Assembly: GCA_009697505.1 (NCBI GenBank)
Contig: SHUD01000009.1
Location: forward strand, 1 to 59,756
DNA: 59,756 nt
Reading direction: 5' to 3'
DNA from: Bryobacterales bacterium
GTDB lineage: Bacteria > Acidobacteriota > Terriglobia > Bryobacterales > Bryobacteraceae
Part shown: positions 1 through 9,331 of the stretch, in pieces
How the letters are laid out: every line of letters begins with the position of its first letter
How positions within the stretch are numbered: position 1 is the first letter of the stretch
Translations under genes and position numbers: made by a program
Notes under the pieces: model-generated
The model's input: only the letters and a program-made list of their open reading frames with translations
The model's database searches: none
Told to the model about the DNA's origin: nothing

Positions 1-27
1 CAGTAATACGTCTTGCAGTTTCATCAT
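1..27 (-). CDS. N-terminal end of a probable IS transposase, cut by the window edge
   Basis: Only the first nine codons lie in the window; they begin MMKLQDVLL, with a second in-frame ATG at 24. A GGAG-type Shine-Dalgarno lies just upstream of the ATG at 27 (about positions 31-36). The N-terminus resembles that of some IS transposases as I remember them, but nine residues prove little. The main support is context: IS-end-like repeats lie about 70-110 bp upstream of this start, and a related repeat pair occurs at the other end of the window. Confidence 0.35.
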
Positions 28-95
28 CCGCTCCGTTTCCGCCGCGGAGTATTGCTGAGGGGTGTCCACCCCCTAGCTTCCCCCGCCGCTTTTTC

Positions 96-135
96 AAAGC
101 GGACAGTTCATGTGTGAATTCAACCGGATAGATCA
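96..135 (-). repeat. IS-end-like repeat pair (left edge)
   Basis: Two related 13-bp units at 98-110 and 123-135 are offset by 25 bp. The block 96-133 matches the reverse complement of 59611-59648 at 31 of 38 positions, so both window edges carry related sequences in opposite orientation. Short repeats near the element tip, upstream of a transposase start, are usual in several IS families, including IS21-like ones. The exact tip and any target-site duplication cannot be placed. The rest of 136-249 shows no gene. Confidence 0.55.
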
Positions 136-249
136 CATACTAGCGACAGAGCGGCTTCTGCTGGAAGGTCGCGAGTGCCGGCTATGTTAAACTAGGCGGT
201 CTCACGCCTTCTACGCCGCGATGCCGAAAAGGTCGATCAGGGCTAGGGG

Positions 250-1218
250 CTAGCGCGAAGGCCGCAGCAACACTTTCAAGACGCCCTTTGTAGCAGCTCG
301 TTGGAACGCGGCGGGCGCCTGATCCAGCGGAAAGTCCTCGTCGATCAGACCCGCGACGTCAATCTTCTTTCCAGCCAGCAGCCGTAAGGCGGGCTCGAAA
401 CGGCCACAGCGGGAACCCACGAGCGTCACTTCGTTGACGATCACCGGGGCCGTGTCGATGCTGATCAGACCGTGTACGGTCGATTTCATGATGACCGTGC
501 CGCGCGGTTCGCACATCGTGACCGCAGCCCGCAGGCCCTCGGCGGAGCCCGTGGCGTCCACCACCCACCGGTAGGCACACCGCGGAAGCTTCTTGGGAAC
601 CAATTCGGTGGTGACGCCCCGCTTTTCGACGATGCGCATCTTGTCGCGGTGGCGGCCGACCAGATGTACGCGCGCGCCATGCGCTTGCAGGACCTGAGCC
701 ACCAATAATCCGAGCTTCCCGTCTCCCAAAACGGCAACCGCATCGCCCCGTGGAATCTTTACCTGCGCGAGAATTTCGCAGGCCGCGGCAACCGGCTCTA
801 TGAAAACGGCCTGCTCCGTAGAGATGGATGTGGGGACACGGTGGAGATTGCGGACCGGCAGCGTCAGGAATTCCCGAAACGCTCCCGGATGTCTGACGAT
901 GCCGAGCACAGTGCGCGTGGGGCAGTGGCGGCCGAGCCCACGCTTACACCATTCGCATTTTCCGCAAGCGAGATTGATTTCACCCGCGACGCGGCGGCCT
1001 AGCCAGTCCTTGGATTCGTCAGCGTGAACGGCGACGACTTCGCCGGCGAACTCGTGTCCCGGTGTCCCGGAGAAGCCGTAGTAGCCGCGCTGCAATTCCA
1101 GGTCGGTGGAACAAATACCCGCTGCCAGCAGACGGATCCGGGCAAAGCCCGCCGGAATGCGGGGGAGCGGCTGGCTCCGGAGTTCCACGCGGCCGGATTC
1201 GAGGTGAACGGATAGCAT
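250..1218 (-). CDS. Zinc-binding MDR alcohol dehydrogenase
   Basis: A 322-residue medium-chain dehydrogenase/reductase, a cytoplasmic NAD(P)-dependent oxidoreductase of alcohols or polyols. The catalytic zinc site is visible as Cys36, His55-Glu56 and Glu141. The structural zinc loop has four cysteines at 85, 88, 91 and 99. The Rossmann dinucleotide motif GDGKLG lies at 165-170. It is slightly shorter than the usual 340-350 residues, but all key elements are present. It looks closest to the threonine/sorbitol dehydrogenase-like branch; the substrate cannot be read from the sequence. The ATG at 1218 diverges from thrC, and 55 bp separate the two starts. Confidence 0.85.
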   Translation of the reverse strand: MLSVHLESGRVELRSQPLPRIPAGFARIRLLAAGICSTDLELQRGYYGFSGTPGHEFAGEVVAVHADESKDWLGRRVAGEINLACGKCEWCKRGLGRHCPTRTVLGIVRHPGAFREFLTLPVRNLHRVPTSISTEQAVFIEPVAAACEILAQVKIPRGDAVAVLGDGKLGLLVAQVLQAHGARVHLVGRHRDKMRIVEKRGVTTELVPKKLPRCAYRWVVDATGSAEGLRAAVTMCEPRGTVIMKSTVHGLISIDTAPVIVNEVTLVGSRCGRFEPALRLLAGKKIDVAGLIDEDFPLDQAPAAFQRAATKGVLKVLLRPSR

Positions 1219-1259
1219 GGTGGGCCGCGTAAGCGGAGCGCAACTGCGCCCTGTGCGCT

Positions 1260-1265
1260 TAAACT
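1260..1265 (+). promoter_or_regulatory. Candidate -10 element for thrC
   Basis: TAAACT lies 8 nt before the thrC ATG and there is no Shine-Dalgarno, so transcription would begin at or within a few bases of the start codon. No convincing -35 is seen. Confidence 0.4.
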
Positions 1266-1273
1266 TAAATCAT

Positions 1274-2584
1274 ATGTCTTCCAGCGTGCGGGCCGAACTG
1301 GTCTGCTTTGAGTCTTCCTGCCGCGCGCGTTTTCCGATCACCGAGGTTCTTTACAACTGCCCGCAGTGCGGCGGTCTGATCGAAGCTACGTATAGCGGAC
1401 CACGGCCCAGCGGCGCGGAATTGCGCGGACTGTTCCGGCAGCGGCGCCTGAACAATGCTCCGCTGGATGCGAGCGGCGTGTGGCGCTACCGCGAACTGTT
1501 TCCGTTCCTCGATGATTACGCGCACGTGGTGACGCTACGCGAAGGATGCACGCCTTTGCTCGATTCGCCGATTGCGGCGCAGTATGGCGGCCTGGATCGG
1601 CTCGCCTTCAAGCATCAGGGTTTCAATCCCACCGGTTCTTTCAAAGACAACGGAATGACGGCTGGGGCGTCACAGGCGCGGCGTTTGGGCATGAAGCGCG
1701 TCGCGTGCGTTTCGACGGGCAATACCTCGGCTTCCATGGCTGCTTACGCCGCGGCCGCTGGGCTGGAAGCACTGATCTTTCTGCCGCGCGGGAACATCTC
1801 CTTCGGGAAACTCGCGCAGGCGCTGGAATACGGCGCGCGCACGCTCGAAGTGGAAGCCAACTTCGATCAGATCCTGGCGCTGGTGCGCGTGCTGGCCGCT
1901 CGCCTCGGCATCTACCTGCTGAACTCGATGAATCCCTTCCGCGTGGAAGGGCAGAAGACCATCGTCTTCGAGATGTTGGATCAGCGCGACTGGCAGGCGC
2001 CGGATTGGATCGTACTGCCCGGTGGAAATCTCGGCAACACTTCGGCGTTCGGGAAAGCGTTGCGCGAAGCCTGCGAACTGGGTCTGATCGACAAGCTGCC
2101 GCGCATTGCCGTGATTCAGGCCGCGGGCGCGGCGCCGTTCCACGAAATGTTCGTTCACGGCGGGGAATTCAAAGCGGTCACGAACCCGGAGACGCTGGCG
2201 ACGGCGATCCGCATCGGCGACCCTGTGTCCTGGCCCAAGGCGCTGCACGAGGTGCGTTCCTGCAACGGAACCGTGGAAAAAGTCACCGAGCAGGAAATCG
2301 CGGACGCAAAGGCCATGATCGGCCGCGCGGGAATCGGTTGCGAGCCGGCATCGGCCGCTACGCTCGCGGGGATCCGGAAACTCACCGCCGCCGGAGTGAT
2401 CGCCAGGAACGCCGACGTGGTGGCCGCGCTCACCGGCAACGTCCTCAAGGATCCGGATTACATTTACAAGTACCACACGGGAAAACTGGAAGCTCCGGAC
2501 GGCGTGAAGCTGCAATCGACGTTCGGAAACAAGTCGATTGTCGTCCCCAACGATCCGGATCGCATCGCGGCGCTTTTACAGTGA
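1274..2584 (+). CDS. thrC: Threonine synthase
   Basis: This PLP enzyme converts O-phosphohomoserine to threonine. The PLP-lysine motif around NPTGSFKDNG places Lys124 (counted from the ATG at 1274). A zinc-ribbon-like N-terminus has cysteines at 11, 16, 29 and 32, as in the long group of threonine synthases related to cysteate synthase. The C-terminus carries TGNVLKDPD, typical of the family. An in-frame ATG at 1217 would overlap the start of the divergent dehydrogenase and add 19 residues of low-complexity leader. I prefer 1274, where family similarity begins and a -10-like box sits 8 nt upstream. The protein is 436 residues. No thrB or thrA lies nearby. Confidence 0.93.
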   Translation: MSSSVRAELVCFESSCRARFPITEVLYNCPQCGGLIEATYSGPRPSGAELRGLFRQRRLNNAPLDASGVWRYRELFPFLDDYAHVVTLREGCTPLLDSPIAAQYGGLDRLAFKHQGFNPTGSFKDNGMTAGASQARRLGMKRVACVSTGNTSASMAAYAAAAGLEALIFLPRGNISFGKLAQALEYGARTLEVEANFDQILALVRVLAARLGIYLLNSMNPFRVEGQKTIVFEMLDQRDWQAPDWIVLPGGNLGNTSAFGKALREACELGLIDKLPRIAVIQAAGAAPFHEMFVHGGEFKAVTNPETLATAIRIGDPVSWPKALHEVRSCNGTVEKVTEQEIADAKAMIGRAGIGCEPASAATLAGIRKLTAAGVIARNADVVAALTGNVLKDPDYIYKYHTGKLEAPDGVKLQSTFGNKSIVVPNDPDRIAALLQ

Positions 2585-2593
2585 CGCTGCCGG

Positions 2594-2599
2594 TATAAT
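2594..2599 (+). promoter_or_regulatory. Candidate -10 element (TATAAT) for the lipoprotein gene
   Basis: A perfect TATAAT stands 7 nt before the GTG at 2607, just after the thrC stop. No Shine-Dalgarno fits between them, so the expected transcript would be leaderless. Confidence 0.55.
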
Positions 2600-2606
2600 C
2601 GTTTCT

Positions 2607-2990
2607 GTGCAACGATTCCTACCGGCCTTCGCCGCGCTGATTCTCGCGGCCTGTTCCAAGAACATTCAGAATCCGGAAGCCGTCAAGCAGGGCGTCATGG
2701 ATTACCTCAAGGAACGCGCGTCGACCATGGGCCTCAATATGGGCGCCATGGATGCCACTGTAAATTCGGTGTCTTTTGAAAAAGACGTCGCGCGCGCGTC
2801 GGTGATGTTCTCAGTCAAAGGGACGCCGGGCGGCGGGATGGCGATGGAGTACGTGCTGGATCGCAAGGGAGACAAGTGGCTGGTCCGCAGCAAGCAAATG
2901 AGCCCATCGAATGGGCCCGCGGGTGGACCGGCTGGCGCAGCTCCCGCGGAAGCGCTGCCTCCCGGTCATCCGCCCGCGGATAAAAAGTAA
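2607..2990 (+). CDS. Small predicted lipoprotein, function unknown
   Basis: 127 residues from a GTG start. The N-terminus has Arg, a hydrophobic stretch and the lipobox-like ILAAC, so Cys16 would be lipidated after signal peptidase II cleavage. The remainder is a single small domain (about residues 20-95) followed by a Gly/Pro/Ala-rich tail. An upstream in-frame TTG at 2538 would bury the signal peptide inside thrC and is rejected. The stop overlaps the next ATG by one base (TAATG), so it is translated with the reductase gene. I do not recognise the family. Confidence 0.75.
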   Translation: MQRFLPAFAALILAACSKNIQNPEAVKQGVMDYLKERASTMGLNMGAMDATVNSVSFEKDVARASVMFSVKGTPGGGMAMEYVLDRKGDKWLVRSKQMSPSNGPAGGPAGAAPAEALPPGHPPADKK

Positions 2991-4177
2991 TGAAGTCCGT
3001 CGCCGTGTTAGGAGGAGGACCGGCGGGCTCGTTTGCGGCCGAACGCCTCGCCCGCGCGGGCCTGAAGGTCACCATTTTTGACGAGAAACTTGCGTGGGAG
3101 AAGCCCTGCGGCGGTGGACTGACGTTCAAGGCTTACCAGGAGTATCCGTATCTACTCGACAATGACACGCCCAAGAAGTTGATTCACAGCACTTGGCTTT
3201 CAGCTCCTAATGCGGGTGAAGTGAAGATGCCGCTGGCGCGGCCGCTGGTGGTGTATTCGCGTGTCGATTTGAACGGCATGCTATTGCAGCGCGCGGCCAA
3301 AGCGGGCGCGGCGATCGAGAAGACGCGTGTGCTCGGCATCGAAAGACGCGAGCGTGGATGGCGGCTGCGTACACGGGCGGGTGTCGCCGAGGCGGACTTT
3401 TGTGTCGTCGCCACGGGAGCACGCAATCCCTTGCGCGAGGTCGGCACGGAATGGAGCTCCCAGGACACGATGAGCGCGCTGGGCTACTACGTGCCGGCGA
3501 GCCGCGATGAGATCGACATTCAGTTTCTGCCCAAGCTGGAGGGCTACATCTGGGTGTTCCCGCGATGCGGACATCTCTCGGTGGGCATTTGCGGCAAGGG
3601 CGTTTCCGCGCGGGACATGCGGGCACGCCTGGAGCGTTATATGGATGAACGGGGAATCGCCTGGAGGGGTTCTCCGTTCTATGGCCATGTGCTGCCTTCG
3701 CTCGCTCCGGCGGGATGGAAGAAGAATCGCCTGGCTGGAAACGGTTGGCTGGCGGTGGGGGATGCCGGTGGATTGGTTGATCCCATTACCGGCGAAGGCT
3801 TGTACTATGCGATGCGCTCCGGCGACTTGGCGAGTCGCGTAGTGTTGGACGACGCTCACGGGATTGCGGAAAAAGCGGATGCGTACCGCTCCTTGATTTC
3901 CCGCGAATTTGGACTGGACCTGGAGTTTGCCTCCACGCTTGCGCGGCGCGTGTTTCTGGGGACTTTTTTGTTCCATTCCGTGCCTGCCCGGATGGTGCAG
4001 TTCATCCGGCGCAGTCCGCGTTTCCGGGAATTGATGCAGGACCTGTTTGCCGGCACGCAGCCATATCTCGAGCTGCGCTCACGTTTGTTGAGCAATTTGA
4101 ACGGGACGCTGCAGGAAGTTCTGATGAGCGTGTTCCTGAATCGCGTGATTCCGGAAAGCTCGCGCGCTGGCCTATGA
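2990..4177 (+). CDS. Geranylgeranyl reductase family FAD-dependent oxidoreductase
   Basis: A 395-residue flavoprotein of the geranylgeranyl reductase/ChlP family, enzymes that reduce double bonds of isoprenoid chains or act as related FAD hydroxylases. The N-terminal FAD motif GGGPAG is at 8-13, followed by the family's PCGGGLTF segment near residue 40. A second FAD motif, [14 protein letters not shown], is near residue 255. It sits between a lipoprotein gene and hemL in one tight operon. The hemL neighbour suggests a tetrapyrrole or quinone link, but no chlorophyll genes are present, so menaquinone or lipid saturation is equally possible. Confidence 0.8.
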   Translation: MKSVAVLGGGPAGSFAAERLARAGLKVTIFDEKLAWEKPCGGGLTFKAYQEYPYLLDNDTPKKLIHSTWLSAPNAGEVKMPLARPLVVYSRVDLNGMLLQRAAKAGAAIEKTRVLGIERRERGWRLRTRAGVAEADFCVVATGARNPLREVGTEWSSQDTMSALGYYVPASRDEIDIQFLPKLEGYIWVFPRCGHLSVGICGKGVSARDMRARLERYMDERGIAWRGSPFYGHVLPSLAPAGWKKNRLAGNGWLAVGDAGGLVDPITGEGLYYAMRSGDLASRVVLDDAHGIAEKADAYRSLISREFGLDLEFASTLARRVFLGTFLFHSVPARMVQFIRRSPRFRELMQDLFAGTQPYLELRSRLLSNLNGTLQEVLMSVFLNRVIPESSRAGL

Positions 4178-5436
4178 AGACCTCCCGATCGGAAGAATTG
4201 TTTGCGCGGGCGCAAACCCGTATCCCTGGTGGCGTAAATTCGCCGGTACGTGCCTTCCGCGGCGTGGGCGGGGCTCCGCGCTTTATCGCTCGCGGCGAAG
4301 GCTCGCGTATTTTCGATGTGGACGGCAATTCGTATATCGACTACGTGGGATCGTGGGGACCGCTGCTGCTGGGCCACCGTCCGCAACCGGTGATTGATGC
4401 TTTGCGCGAGGCGCTCGAGAGCGGCACAAGCTTCGGCGCGCCGACGGAGCGCGAGGTGGAGCTGGCCGAATTGATTTCGCGGGTGGTGCCTTCCATGGAG
4501 ATGGTTCGCCTGGTGAATTCCGGTACCGAGGCGACCATGAGCGCTCTGCGTCTGGCACGTGGCTTTACGGGGCGGGATCTGACGGTCAAGTTCGAAGGCT
4601 GCTACCACGGCCACGTAGATTCGCTGCTGGTGAAGGCTGGGTCGGGGATGGCGACGCTGGGCATCGCGGCTACGGCTGGCGTTCCCAAAGCGTTCGCGGA
4701 AACTACGATCGCGCTACCGTTCAATTCCATCGCCGCGGTGGAGAAGACCTTCGCTGAGCGAGGCGATCAGATCGCCGCGGTGATCGTCGAGCCCGTGGTG
4801 GGAAATATGGGTTGTGTACCGCCCGCGCCGGGATTCCTCGAGGCCCTGCGCGAACTGACTACACGCTATGGCACGCTGCTGATCTTGGACGAAGTGATGA
4901 CCGGCTTCCGCGTGGCGCTCGGCGGCGCCCAGCAGCGTTTTGGGATCAAGCCGGATCTCACAACACTAGGCAAGATCATGGGCGGCGGCCTGCCCATCGC
5001 GGCTTACGGTGGACGCCACGACATCATGCGGAAAGTCGCGCCGCTGGGTCCGGTGTATCAGGCGGGCACGCTATCCGGGAATCCGCTGTCGGTTGCGGCG
5101 GGACTGGCAATGCTACGGTATCTTATGGCGCATCCGGAACTCTACGAGCAACTCGAACAGCGTGCCGCGCAACTGACCGCGTGGGTTCCACCCGGCGTGA
5201 CGATTAACCGTGTCGGCGCCATGTTCACTTACTTCTTCTCGCCGGAACCGGTGACGGATTGGGAATCGGCCAAGAAATGCGACACGGCCCGCTTCGGCCG
5301 GTTCTTCCACTTCATGCTGGAGCGCGGGATCTATCTTGCGCCATCGCAATTCGAAGCCGCGTTCCTGTCGACGGCTCACAGCGAAGAGGACATTCGTTAT
5401 ACCGCGGCCGCCGCGCGAGAGTTTTTCGCCGCCTAA
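4174..5436 (+). CDS. hemL: Glutamate-1-semialdehyde 2,1-aminomutase
   Basis: Makes 5-aminolevulinate from glutamate-1-semialdehyde in the C5 tetrapyrrole pathway. The 420 residues fit the family length. The PLP lysine is Lys267 in [12 protein letters not shown]; Asp239-Glu240 and the SGTEATMSA and CYHGHVD motifs are all present. The ATG overlaps the previous stop (ATGA), so it is coexpressed with the reductase. The stop codon is interlocked with that of the convergent SAM hydrolase gene within the four bases CTAA. hemA is not in the window. Confidence 0.95.
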   Translation: MKTSRSEELFARAQTRIPGGVNSPVRAFRGVGGAPRFIARGEGSRIFDVDGNSYIDYVGSWGPLLLGHRPQPVIDALREALESGTSFGAPTEREVELAELISRVVPSMEMVRLVNSGTEATMSALRLARGFTGRDLTVKFEGCYHGHVDSLLVKAGSGMATLGIAATAGVPKAFAETTIALPFNSIAAVEKTFAERGDQIAAVIVEPVVGNMGCVPPAPGFLEALRELTTRYGTLLILDEVMTGFRVALGGAQQRFGIKPDLTTLGKIMGGGLPIAAYGGRHDIMRKVAPLGPVYQAGTLSGNPLSVAAGLAMLRYLMAHPELYEQLEQRAAQLTAWVPPGVTINRVGAMFTYFFSPEPVTDWESAKKCDTARFGRFFHFMLERGIYLAPSQFEAAFLSTAHSEEDIRYTAAAAREFFAA

Positions 5437-6221
5437 TCCAGATCCAGTTCGACGGGCGCGCCGGCGCTGCAGCCAATCAAACTTGCGGCGGAAGATTGGT
5501 TGGTAGCGATTTCCAGGTAACCCGAGCTGCCAATGATGGCGAACAATTCGCCCTCCCCGGCCTCCGCGTAGTTCAGGGCCAGACGGTGAATGCGCTTGGT
5601 CCCAGCGCGCAGTTCGAACGGGCGGGTCTTCACTCCCTCGAATTCCTTGGCCGCGAAATTCGTGATGAGGTTGCCGAAGCGGTCTACCTTGAGGATCGTT
5701 CCACGCCACTTGCTCTTTCCGTTCTTGGACGGCTTGCTGAGCCACACGCGGACGTAGCCGGTAAGACGTTTGCCGAATGCCACTGGCTTGACGCCTTTGG
5801 CCAGATGCGCCGCGGCGGGAGCAAACACATCGCGGCCGTGAAAGGTCCTGCTGATTTCTCCGCGCATGAGCTTGGGATTGGAGATGACCCGGACCTTATG
5901 CGGCGCGGCGTCAAAGACCATCGAGAGGACGCCGTTATCCGGCGCGATAAAAAAATGACCACCCGCTTCGGCCAGCAGCGGCCGCCGTAAAGTACCGACG
6001 CCGGGGTCGACAACGACGACGTGAATCGTGCCCTTCGGGAAGTAGGGCCAGGCTTCAGCGATGACGAACGCAGCCTCCGCGACGTTGTAGACGGCGATAT
6101 CGTGGCTGATATCGATAACTCGCGCGCTGGGTGCGATTCCGGAAATGACTCCCTTCATGACCCCGGCAAACTGGTCGGAAAGGCCGAAGTCCGTGGTGAG
6201 CGTAATAAGTGGATTAGGCAT
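5433..6221 (-). CDS. S-adenosyl-L-methionine hydrolase (DUF62 family)
   Basis: A 262-residue member of the SAM hydroxide adenosyltransferase/fluorinase family, which splits SAM to adenosine and methionine using water. The N-terminal TTDFGLSD motif is at 9-16. The Asp-Arg-His set of the hydroxide-adding branch is recognisable as Asp72 (DPGVG), Arg79 and His128 (FHGRD). This argues for a hydrolase and against a halogenase. It converges on hemL and diverges from the cysteine desulfurase gene with only 22 bp between the starts. A TACAAT box lies 11 nt before its ATG on the minus strand. Confidence 0.88.
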   Translation of the reverse strand: MPNPLITLTTDFGLSDQFAGVMKGVISGIAPSARVIDISHDIAVYNVAEAAFVIAEAWPYFPKGTIHVVVVDPGVGTLRRPLLAEAGGHFFIAPDNGVLSMVFDAAPHKVRVISNPKLMRGEISRTFHGRDVFAPAAAHLAKGVKPVAFGKRLTGYVRVWLSKPSKNGKSKWRGTILKVDRFGNLITNFAAKEFEGVKTRPFELRAGTKRIHRLALNYAEAGEGELFAIIGSSGYLEIATNQSSAASLIGCSAGAPVELDLD

Positions 6222-6228
6222 GCCCTGA

Positions 6229-6234
6229 TAAAAT
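6229..6234 (+). promoter_or_regulatory. Candidate -10 element for the cysteine desulfurase operon
   Basis: TAAAAT lies 9 nt before the GTG at 6244. The whole divergent spacer is 22 bp, so the -35 must fall inside the DUF62 coding sequence. It overlaps the opposite-strand TACAAT at 6233-6238. Confidence 0.4.
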
Positions 6235-6243
6235 TGTAATGCC

Positions 6244-7368
6244 GTGGAACGCTATTACTTCGACCATAACGCGACCACGCCCGTCTCCCCGGAAGTCTTT
6301 CAAGTCATGGCTCCTTTGCTGACGGAGGTGTTTGGCAACGCGTCCAGCATTCACCAGTTTGGTCAGGAGGCCCGGCGCGTGCTCGATGACGCTCGGCGTT
6401 CTGTTGCGCGCGTCCTCGGGGCCAAGGCAGAGGAGATCGTTTTCACCAGCGGCGGCACGGAAGCCGATAATCTAGCGATATTCGGCGTCCCCGGGCACGT
6501 GATCACGACTACGGCGGAACATCCCGCCGTGTTACAGGCTGTCGCGCAACTTCCGTCGGCTACCTTGGTTCCCGTGGATCAGCGCGGCGTGGTCGATCCG
6601 GAGGCGGTACGCGCGGCGATCCGTCCAGACACGCGGCTCATCAGCGTCATGCACGTCAATAACGAATTAGGCGTGGTTCAGCCGATCTCGGAAATCGTAC
6701 GCATCGCGCGCGAAGCCGGAGTGCTGATGCACTCCGATGGCGTGCAGGCAATCGGCAAGATTCCGGTCGATGTGGGCGAGTTGGGCGTGGATCTTTACTC
6801 GGTCAGCGCACACAAGATCTACGGGCCCAAGGGTGTGGGCGCTCTATACGTGCGGAAGGGGAGCGAGTTGCGGCCACTCCTGTATGGCGGGCCGCACGAA
6901 CGTAAGTTACGTGCCGGGACCGAGAACGTCCCTGCCGCTGCCGGATTTGGCCGCGCCGCGGATTGGGTCCGGGAAGCGGCTGCCGCCGAAGCAGTCCGCC
7001 AGGGAGTTTTGCGCGACCGTCTGGAACTGGGAATTCTGGCCCGCATTGACGGCGTGCACGTCAACGGAAGGGGCGCTCTCCGTGTGGGCAACACGTCGAA
7101 TCTGCGTTTCGATGGTATCGACAGCGAGCCACTGTTGATCGCTCTCGATCTGAAGGGCTTTGCCGTGTCGAGCGGGTCGGCCTGCTCCAGCGGCGCGACG
7201 GAGCCATCGCATGTGCTCGCGGCCATTGGACTCGGCAAAGTACAGGCCCGTTCGAGCGTGCGTTTTTCGCTGGGCCGTTCGAACACTGTGGAGCAGGTTG
7301 CGGCATTGATCGACGCGGTGGTGGAGGTTGTTGCCCGCCTCAGAAAGCTGGCCCCGGCGTATGTCTAA
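6244..7368 (+). CDS. Cysteine desulfurase (NifS/IscS family)
   Basis: A PLP enzyme that takes sulfur from cysteine as an enzyme persulfide. His93 stacks on PLP, Lys191 (SAHKIYGPKG) forms the aldimine, and Cys314 in SSGSACSSG carries the persulfide; all are intact. 374 residues, GTG start. It overlaps mnmA by 8 bp with no iscU, iscR or sufB nearby. Its likely task is therefore to feed sulfur to MnmA for tRNA 2-thiolation, as in the YrvO-MnmA pair of Bacillus, though a shared role in Fe-S assembly cannot be excluded. Confidence 0.93.
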   Translation: MERYYFDHNATTPVSPEVFQVMAPLLTEVFGNASSIHQFGQEARRVLDDARRSVARVLGAKAEEIVFTSGGTEADNLAIFGVPGHVITTTAEHPAVLQAVAQLPSATLVPVDQRGVVDPEAVRAAIRPDTRLISVMHVNNELGVVQPISEIVRIAREAGVLMHSDGVQAIGKIPVDVGELGVDLYSVSAHKIYGPKGVGALYVRKGSELRPLLYGGPHERKLRAGTENVPAAAGFGRAADWVREAAAAEAVRQGVLRDRLELGILARIDGVHVNGRGALRVGNTSNLRFDGIDSEPLLIALDLKGFAVSSGSACSSGATEPSHVLAAIGLGKVQARSSVRFSLGRSNTVEQVAALIDAVVEVVARLRKLAPAYV

Positions 7369-8467
7369 CCCGCCGATCGCCGTCGCCATGTCCGGCGGAG
7401 TGGACAGCTCTGTAGTGGCCGGACTGCTGCGCCGCGATGGCGAGCAGGTCATCGGCATGACCATGCAGCTCTGGAATCAGAAACGCATTCCGGAAACTGC
7501 GACGGAACACGCGACTGGCCGCTGCTGCTCGCTGGATGACGTCTACGACGCGCGGCACGTCGCGCAACTTCTCGACATTCCTTACTATGTGGTCAATTTC
7601 GAAGACCGCTTCGAGCAGCAGGTGGTCAAGCCGTTTGTGGACGAATATTTGGCCGGGCGAACGCCCATCCCCTGCACGCTGTGCAACAACTTCATCAAGT
7701 TCGACCAGTTCCTGGAAATGGCCGAAGGCGTGGGCGCGCGGGAAATCGCGACCGGCCACTACGCGCGGATTTCCTGGAATGCAGTTAGCGGGCGCTGGGA
7801 GATGCGCCGCAGCGTGGATCGCGCCAAGGATCAGACGTACTTTCTCTTCGGCCTGCGGCAGGAACAACTCGCGCGCACCCGCTTTCCTTTGGGCGGAATG
7901 GAAAAGTCGCGGGTCCGCGAACTGGCGCGCGAATTGGGAATTCCCACGGCGGCCAAGCCCGACAGCCAGGAAATCTGCTTTGTCCCGAACGGGGATTACG
8001 CTGCGTTCATCGAAGGGTATTTCAGGGAGCAGGGAATCGCGCAGTCCGCGACCGCCGGTGAGATCGTAACGGCGGAAGGCCAAGTCGTCGGCGAGCACTC
8101 GGGCGTTCACCATTTCACCGTGGGACAGCGGCGTGGGTTGGGCGTGGCCGCGGCAGAGCCTCTCTATGTGATTTCAACCGAGCCCGCGACCCGGCGCGTG
8201 GTGATCGGCCGCAATGACGATTTGCTGCGCGCGTCTATGTTGGCCAAAGACATCAACTGGATTTCGATTGCCGCGCCCGCCGCGCCGGTGCGCGCCGAAG
8301 TGAAGATCCGCAACAAGCACCTGGCCGCCCCCGCAACGCTGCTTCCAATGGCGGGCGGATCCCGCCTCGAAGTGCACTTCGATGAACCGCAAAGGGCGGT
8401 GACTCCGGGTCAGGCCGCTGTGTTCTATCGAGGCGAACTGGTGCTTGGGGGCGGCTGGATCGAGTGA
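7361..8467 (+). CDS. mnmA: tRNA-specific 2-thiouridylase MnmA
   Basis: Thiolates U34 of tRNAs for Lys, Glu and Gln using ATP and enzyme-bound sulfur. The PP-loop SGGVDS is at 11-16. The catalytic cysteines are Cys108 (CNxxIKF context) and Cys206 (SQEICFVPN). 368 residues from the ATG at 7361, which lies inside the end of the cysteine desulfurase gene; this start gives the family N-terminus directly. An in-frame TTG at 7328 would add only shadow residues. The overlaps with both neighbours indicate a single transcript. Confidence 0.96.
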   Translation: MSNPPIAVAMSGGVDSSVVAGLLRRDGEQVIGMTMQLWNQKRIPETATEHATGRCCSLDDVYDARHVAQLLDIPYYVVNFEDRFEQQVVKPFVDEYLAGRTPIPCTLCNNFIKFDQFLEMAEGVGAREIATGHYARISWNAVSGRWEMRRSVDRAKDQTYFLFGLRQEQLARTRFPLGGMEKSRVRELARELGIPTAAKPDSQEICFVPNGDYAAFIEGYFREQGIAQSATAGEIVTAEGQVVGEHSGVHHFTVGQRRGLGVAAAEPLYVISTEPATRRVVIGRNDDLLRASMLAKDINWISIAAPAAPVRAEVKIRNKHLAAPATLLPMAGGSRLEVHFDEPQRAVTPGQAAVFYRGELVLGGGWIE

Positions 8468-9330
8468 AGACCGTCGAATACTGGCTGGCGCGCCTGGTGC
8501 TGGCGACGCTTTCCGCGACGCCGCTTGCCAGGGCCAACCGTCTGGCTCGTTTTTACGCGCGTGTGCTCGACGTGGCGCTTCCCCGGCTTCGCCGCACGGC
8601 TCTCACAAATCTCGAGATGGCCGGCTTCGCGGGACGTGAGCGCATCACCACCGGCGTGTTCAATTCGATCGCCCGCTTGGTGGTCGCTTTTGCGCGATTC
8701 CCACAAATCAACCGGGAAAACGTCAGCGAGTGGATCGGTTATGAAGGTCTGGAAAACTTCCAACGCGCCCGAGCGCGGGGCAAGGGAGTTCTTGTCGCCA
8801 CCGCGCACCTGGGAAATTGGGAACTCAGCGCTTTCGCGCACGCCTATCTTGACGTGCCGATGCGTATCGTGGTGCGCCCCATTGACAACGTCAAAATTGA
8901 TGCCTTAGTGGAACACTACCGGGCGCTCTCCGGTAATCCGGTGATCGCCAAGAAAGACGCGGCACGCGGCATTCTGCGGGCGCTGAAGGCCGGGGAGGCG
9001 GTGGGCGTTCTCATTGACCAGAACACTACGCCGGCGGAGGGCGTCTTCGTGGACTTCTTCGGCAGTAAAGCCTGCGCGGGGAGCGCTTTCGTTAAATTGG
9101 CGCACCATAGCGGCGCGGCCGTGGTCCCGGGTTATGCGGTGTGGTCCGAGAAAGCCGGACGCTACGTGCTGCATTTCGAGCCCGAAGTGGAAATGACGGG
9201 GGATGTCGCCACCGACACGCAGAGCGTCCATGCGCGCCTGGAGGCCGCGATACGCAGATATCCGGATCAGTGGCTGTGGATTCACCGGCGCTGGAAAACG
9301 CGCCCACCGGGCGAGAAGGCGATTTATTGA
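8464..9330 (+). CDS. LpxL/HtrB-like lysophospholipid acyltransferase
   Basis: A 288-residue inner-membrane acyltransferase of the family that adds secondary acyl chains to lipid A. The catalytic HX4E motif is His115-Glu120 in AHLGNWE. A hydrophobic N-terminal segment (about residues 8-22) would anchor it. The GTG start overlaps the mnmA stop as GTGA. With kdsD downstream in the window it supports an LPS-bearing outer membrane. The acceptor (Kdo2-lipid A or another lipid) is not determined by sequence. Confidence 0.85.
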   Translation: MKTVEYWLARLVLATLSATPLARANRLARFYARVLDVALPRLRRTALTNLEMAGFAGRERITTGVFNSIARLVVAFARFPQINRENVSEWIGYEGLENFQRARARGKGVLVATAHLGNWELSAFAHAYLDVPMRIVVRPIDNVKIDALVEHYRALSGNPVIAKKDAARGILRALKAGEAVGVLIDQNTTPAEGVFVDFFGSKACAGSAFVKLAHHSGAAVVPGYAVWSEKAGRYVLHFEPEVEMTGDVATDTQSVHARLEAAIRRYPDQWLWIHRRWKTRPPGEKAIY

Positions 9331-9331
9331 C

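Noticed and set aside
1546..2598. A 350-codon open frame inside thrC
   Set aside because: Same-strand frame shift of thrC; the threonine synthase motifs are in the other frame.
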